64,000 bases of DNA, taken from positions 1,178,001-1,242,000 of the forward strand of contig NZ_CP116338.1 of assembly GCF_028198145.1 (NCBI RefSeq). The letters are read 5' to 3'. The notes under the pieces were generated by a model that searched no databases, was not told the DNA's origin, and saw only the letters and a list, made by a program, of their open reading frames with translations. This document shows, in pieces, positions 62,220 through 64,000 of this stretch. Position numbers and translations under genes: made by a program. Position 1 is the stretch's first letter. Each line of letters opens with the position of its first letter. Source of the stretch: Microbacterium sp. nov. GSS16 (lineage in GTDB: Bacteria; Actinomycetota; Actinomycetes; Actinomycetales; Microbacteriaceae).

Positions 62220-62370
62220 CCGGCCATGATGGCCGAGCGCGCCCCAGGGGCGAGCGACGATCTCCGCTCCCTGTGGGCGAGAGAGCCCCCGCGATCTGCT
62301 GTGCAGGAGCAGTCGTGTCGACGGGATGTGCCTGCCGACGCGAACGCCGTCGCCACCGCAGGGTCGGGGC

Positions 62371-62670
62371 GGGATGGAAAAGTGCGCCGTCAGCCCGTGC
62401 GGGACAGACGAATCCATCCCCGGTGCCGCGTGACCACGAGCCGGAGATGGAAAAGTGCGCCGTCAGCCCGTGCGGGCCAGACGAATCCATCTCCGGTGCC
62501 GCGTGACCACGAGCCGGAGATGGAAAAGTGCGTTGCCAGCCCGTGCGGGCCAGACGAATCCATCCCCGGTGCCGCGTGACCACGAGCCCGGGATGGAAAA
62601 GTGCGCCGTCAGCCCGTGCGGGCCAGACGAATCCATCCCCGGTGCCGCGTGACCACGAGCCCGGGATGGA
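62371..62670. repeat. Tandem array of a 73-bp unit containing family C palindromes
   Basis: The word GATGG marks unit starts at 62373, 62446, 62519, 62592 and 62665, exactly 73 nt apart, giving four full units and the start of a fifth. Each unit has a 51-nt family C element (GGGATGGAAAAGTGCG ... GAATCCATCCCC) plus a 22-nt spacer with GCCGCGTGACCACGAG. Units differ at only a few positions. The flanks, 62220-62370 and 62671-62728, hold nothing I recognise. The array lies upstream of the DUF559 gene and downstream of the LLM gene. Confidence 0.92.
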
Positions 62671-62728
62671 TCATGCCGGCGCGAAGGTGTCCGTGCCGGA
62701 GGAATGCATCTCTGACTGGGTGGCGCGC

Positions 62729-63775
62729 CTACGCCACCAGCAGGTCGAGGGTCTGCGCTCGGCCGGCGGCCGAGTCGAGCGGCTCGCCGTCGTAGGCTCC
62801 CGCCACCGGCGAGACCATGATCTCGTCGACGCCGTGCTGCGTGGCGAACGCGGCCAGAGCCGCGCGCACCTCGCCGCCCTCGCCGATCAGCCAGCGCTGA
62901 CGCATCGCGTCGATGAGGGTCTGCTCCTGGGCATCCGGATGCTCGGCGAGACCGCGCTGGGCCTCTTCGACCGTCTCGAGCGGCCTCATCGGCTTGTTGG
63001 CGCGCAGCCGCGCCATCGCGCGCAGCTGCGGCAGGGCGCGTTCCGAAGCCTCATCGGCCGAAGGGGCCGCCACCACGTTCGCCGTGAGGAAGGTGAGTGG
63101 CGCGTCGAGGGTCTCGGAGGGGCGGAACTGCGAGCGGTACAGGTCGAGGGCGCGCTCGAGCCCCACTCCCGCGAAGTGGTTCGCGAACACGTAGGGCAGC
63201 CCCTGCGCGGCGGCCAGCTGAGCGGAGTAGTCGCTCGAGCCCAGCAGCCAGATCGTCGGGGATCCGGATGCCGCGGGCGTCGCCTTCACGCCGTATTCGC
63301 CGCCGCTGGTGAAGCGCACCGTCGCGCCGTCGGACTGCAGCATGGCGGCGATGTCCTGTACGTGGGAGGGGAAGCGCTCGACGTCTCCGGTGGTGCCCGA
63401 CTGGCGCAGCAGATGCGTGATCACGGGGTCGCTGCCCGGCGCACGCCCGATGCCGAGATCGATGCGACCCGGGGCGAGCGCTTCGAGCGCGGCGAACTGC
63501 TCGGCGACGATCAGCGGCGCGTGGTTGGGCAGCATGACGCCGCCCGAGCCGACGCGAATGCGCTGCGTGCGCGCCGCGGCGGCGGCGATCAGAACGGGCG
63601 GGCTGGTCGAGGCAACCGACGGCATGTTGTGATGCTCGGCGAACCAGAAGCGGGTGAGTCCGAGCTCGTCGGCGTGCTGCGCGAGTGCCATCGACGATGC
63701 GACGGCCTGCGCGCTGGTCTGGCCGGTGCGGACAGGTACGAGATCGAGGACGGAGAGCGCGGGAGTAGTCATCAT
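62729..63775 (-). CDS. LLM-class flavin-dependent oxidoreductase
   Basis: 348 residues of the bacterial-luciferase-like fold: LSVLDLVPVRTGQTSAQAVASSMALAQHADELGLTRFWFAEHHNMPSVASTSP, RVGSGGVMLPNHAPLIVAEQFAALEALAPGRIDLGIGRAPGSD and PTIWLLGSSDYSAQLAAAQGLPYVFANHF. The MsnO8-like subgroup uses FMNH2 supplied by a separate reductase. The substrate is unknown. ATG at 63775, with a second ATG one codon later. Confidence 0.92.
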   Translation of the reverse strand: MMTTPALSVLDLVPVRTGQTSAQAVASSMALAQHADELGLTRFWFAEHHNMPSVASTSPPVLIAAAAARTQRIRVGSGGVMLPNHAPLIVAEQFAALEALAPGRIDLGIGRAPGSDPVITHLLRQSGTTGDVERFPSHVQDIAAMLQSDGATVRFTSGGEYGVKATPAASGSPTIWLLGSSDYSAQLAAAQGLPYVFANHFAGVGLERALDLYRSQFRPSETLDAPLTFLTANVVAAPSADEASERALPQLRAMARLRANKPMRPLETVEEAQRGLAEHPDAQEQTLIDAMRQRWLIGEGGEVRAALAAFATQHGVDEIMVSPVAGAYDGEPLDSAAGRAQTLDLLVA

Positions 63776-63843
63776 CAGACGACAACGTCGGTGGGCGCGC
63801 CCGCATTCCTCCGCTCGCGCATCGCAGGCGTACTCTTCCTGGA

Positions 63844-64000
63844 ATGGAGTCCAGCATCTTCTTCATCGTCGTCGGCGCCGTCGCGGTCGCAGCGGTGGCC
63901 CGTCGCCGCGGATGGCCGGCGCCTCTGCTCGTCACGGTGGTCGCGCTGCTGGCATCCTTCCTGCCCTTCGTGCCGGATGTCGCGATCGACGGGCACGTGC
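63844..64000 (+). CDS. Cation/proton antiporter, N-terminal fragment (CPA1 type)
   Basis: The first 52 codons run off the right edge. MESSIFFIVVGAVAVAAVARRRGWPAPLLVTVVALLASFLPFVPDVAIDG resembles the first two membrane helices of CPA1 Na+/H+ antiporters (APLLxxVVGxxxSFLPxxP pattern). TACTCT ends 7 nt before the ATG, a leaderless-type promoter. It is divergent from the LLM gene. Recognition rests on a short stretch. Confidence 0.65.
   Translation, partial: MESSIFFIVVGAVAVAAVARRRGWPAPLLVTVVALLASFLPFVPDVAIDGHV

Noticed and set aside
62371..62670. CRISPR array in the 73-nt repeats
   Set aside because: Both repeat and spacer are conserved between units, so it is a simple tandem repeat. No cas genes are present.

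Overview
The window is a 64 kb piece of a high-GC actinobacterial chromosome, most likely from the family Microbacteriaceae and possibly Microbacterium. I infer this from the gene content and codon bias, the very frequent GGATGCC/GGCATCC words, the many ATGA/GTGA stop-start overlaps and the many genes that look leaderless. No rRNA, tRNA, CRISPR array, complete insertion sequence or replication origin was seen. The window opens inside a pullulanase gene and closes inside a cation/proton antiporter gene.

Layout. 1-4942: a cell-wall-anchored pullulanase and a secreted immune-inhibitor-A type metalloprotease, converging on a strong terminator. 5191-10281: a valine/isobutyrate catabolic operon (mmsA, acyl-CoA dehydrogenase, mmsB, enoyl-CoA hydratase) ending in an Imm-5-like protein. 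10400-16258: an eroded accessory island. It holds a fragment of an unidentified protein, the 3' half of hsdS, a membrane coiled-coil protein, a DEDDh exonuclease with BRCT domain, an uncharacterised two-gene membrane-protein cassette, and a truncated fic fused tail to tail with a truncated ydeI-like gene. 16264-23994: a MarR/SRPBCC pair, etfBA with a membrane b-type cytochrome, and the pntAB transhydrogenase. 24130-31812: a GNAT enzyme, a thioesterase, ddaH-rocD (methylarginine/arginine breakdown), a BCCT transporter and a MarR-MFS unit. 31912-40709: cutC, an alpha/beta hydrolase, pnuC, lplA, an orphan DNA methyltransferase, and a LysR gene divergent from putA. 40946-48879: an esterase, galTK with a LacI regulator, a zinc alcohol dehydrogenase, two DUF202 proteins and a formylglycine-generating enzyme. 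49045-51765: an EmrB-type exporter with MarR regulators. 51875-58064: an uncharacterised sugar catabolic operon (Gfo/Idh oxidoreductase, DUF993, two TIM-barrel isomerases, LacI, glycerate kinase). 58256-64000: pgm, pheA, a DUF559 protein, an LLM flavin monooxygenase and the antiporter start.

How the genes fit together. The acyl-CoA dehydrogenase at 6705 would pass electrons to EtfBA (17384-19133). The cytochrome encoded in the etf operon is a candidate route from there to quinone. DDAH, RocD and PutA form a path from (methyl)arginine through glutamate semialdehyde to glutamate. GalTK, Pgm and pullulanase feed glucose phosphates.

Three features cut across the window. First, several families of palindromic intergenic repeats (51-bp family A, about 70-bp family B, about 50-bp family C, which also forms a 73-bp tandem array) sit mostly between convergent genes. 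Second, about a dozen genes have a TANNNT -10 hexamer only 6-8 nt before the start codon, which suggests leaderless mRNAs. Third, several clear operators could be assigned to MarR or LacI regulators encoded next to them. The least described units are the 11374-15217 gene set and the 51875-58064 operon.
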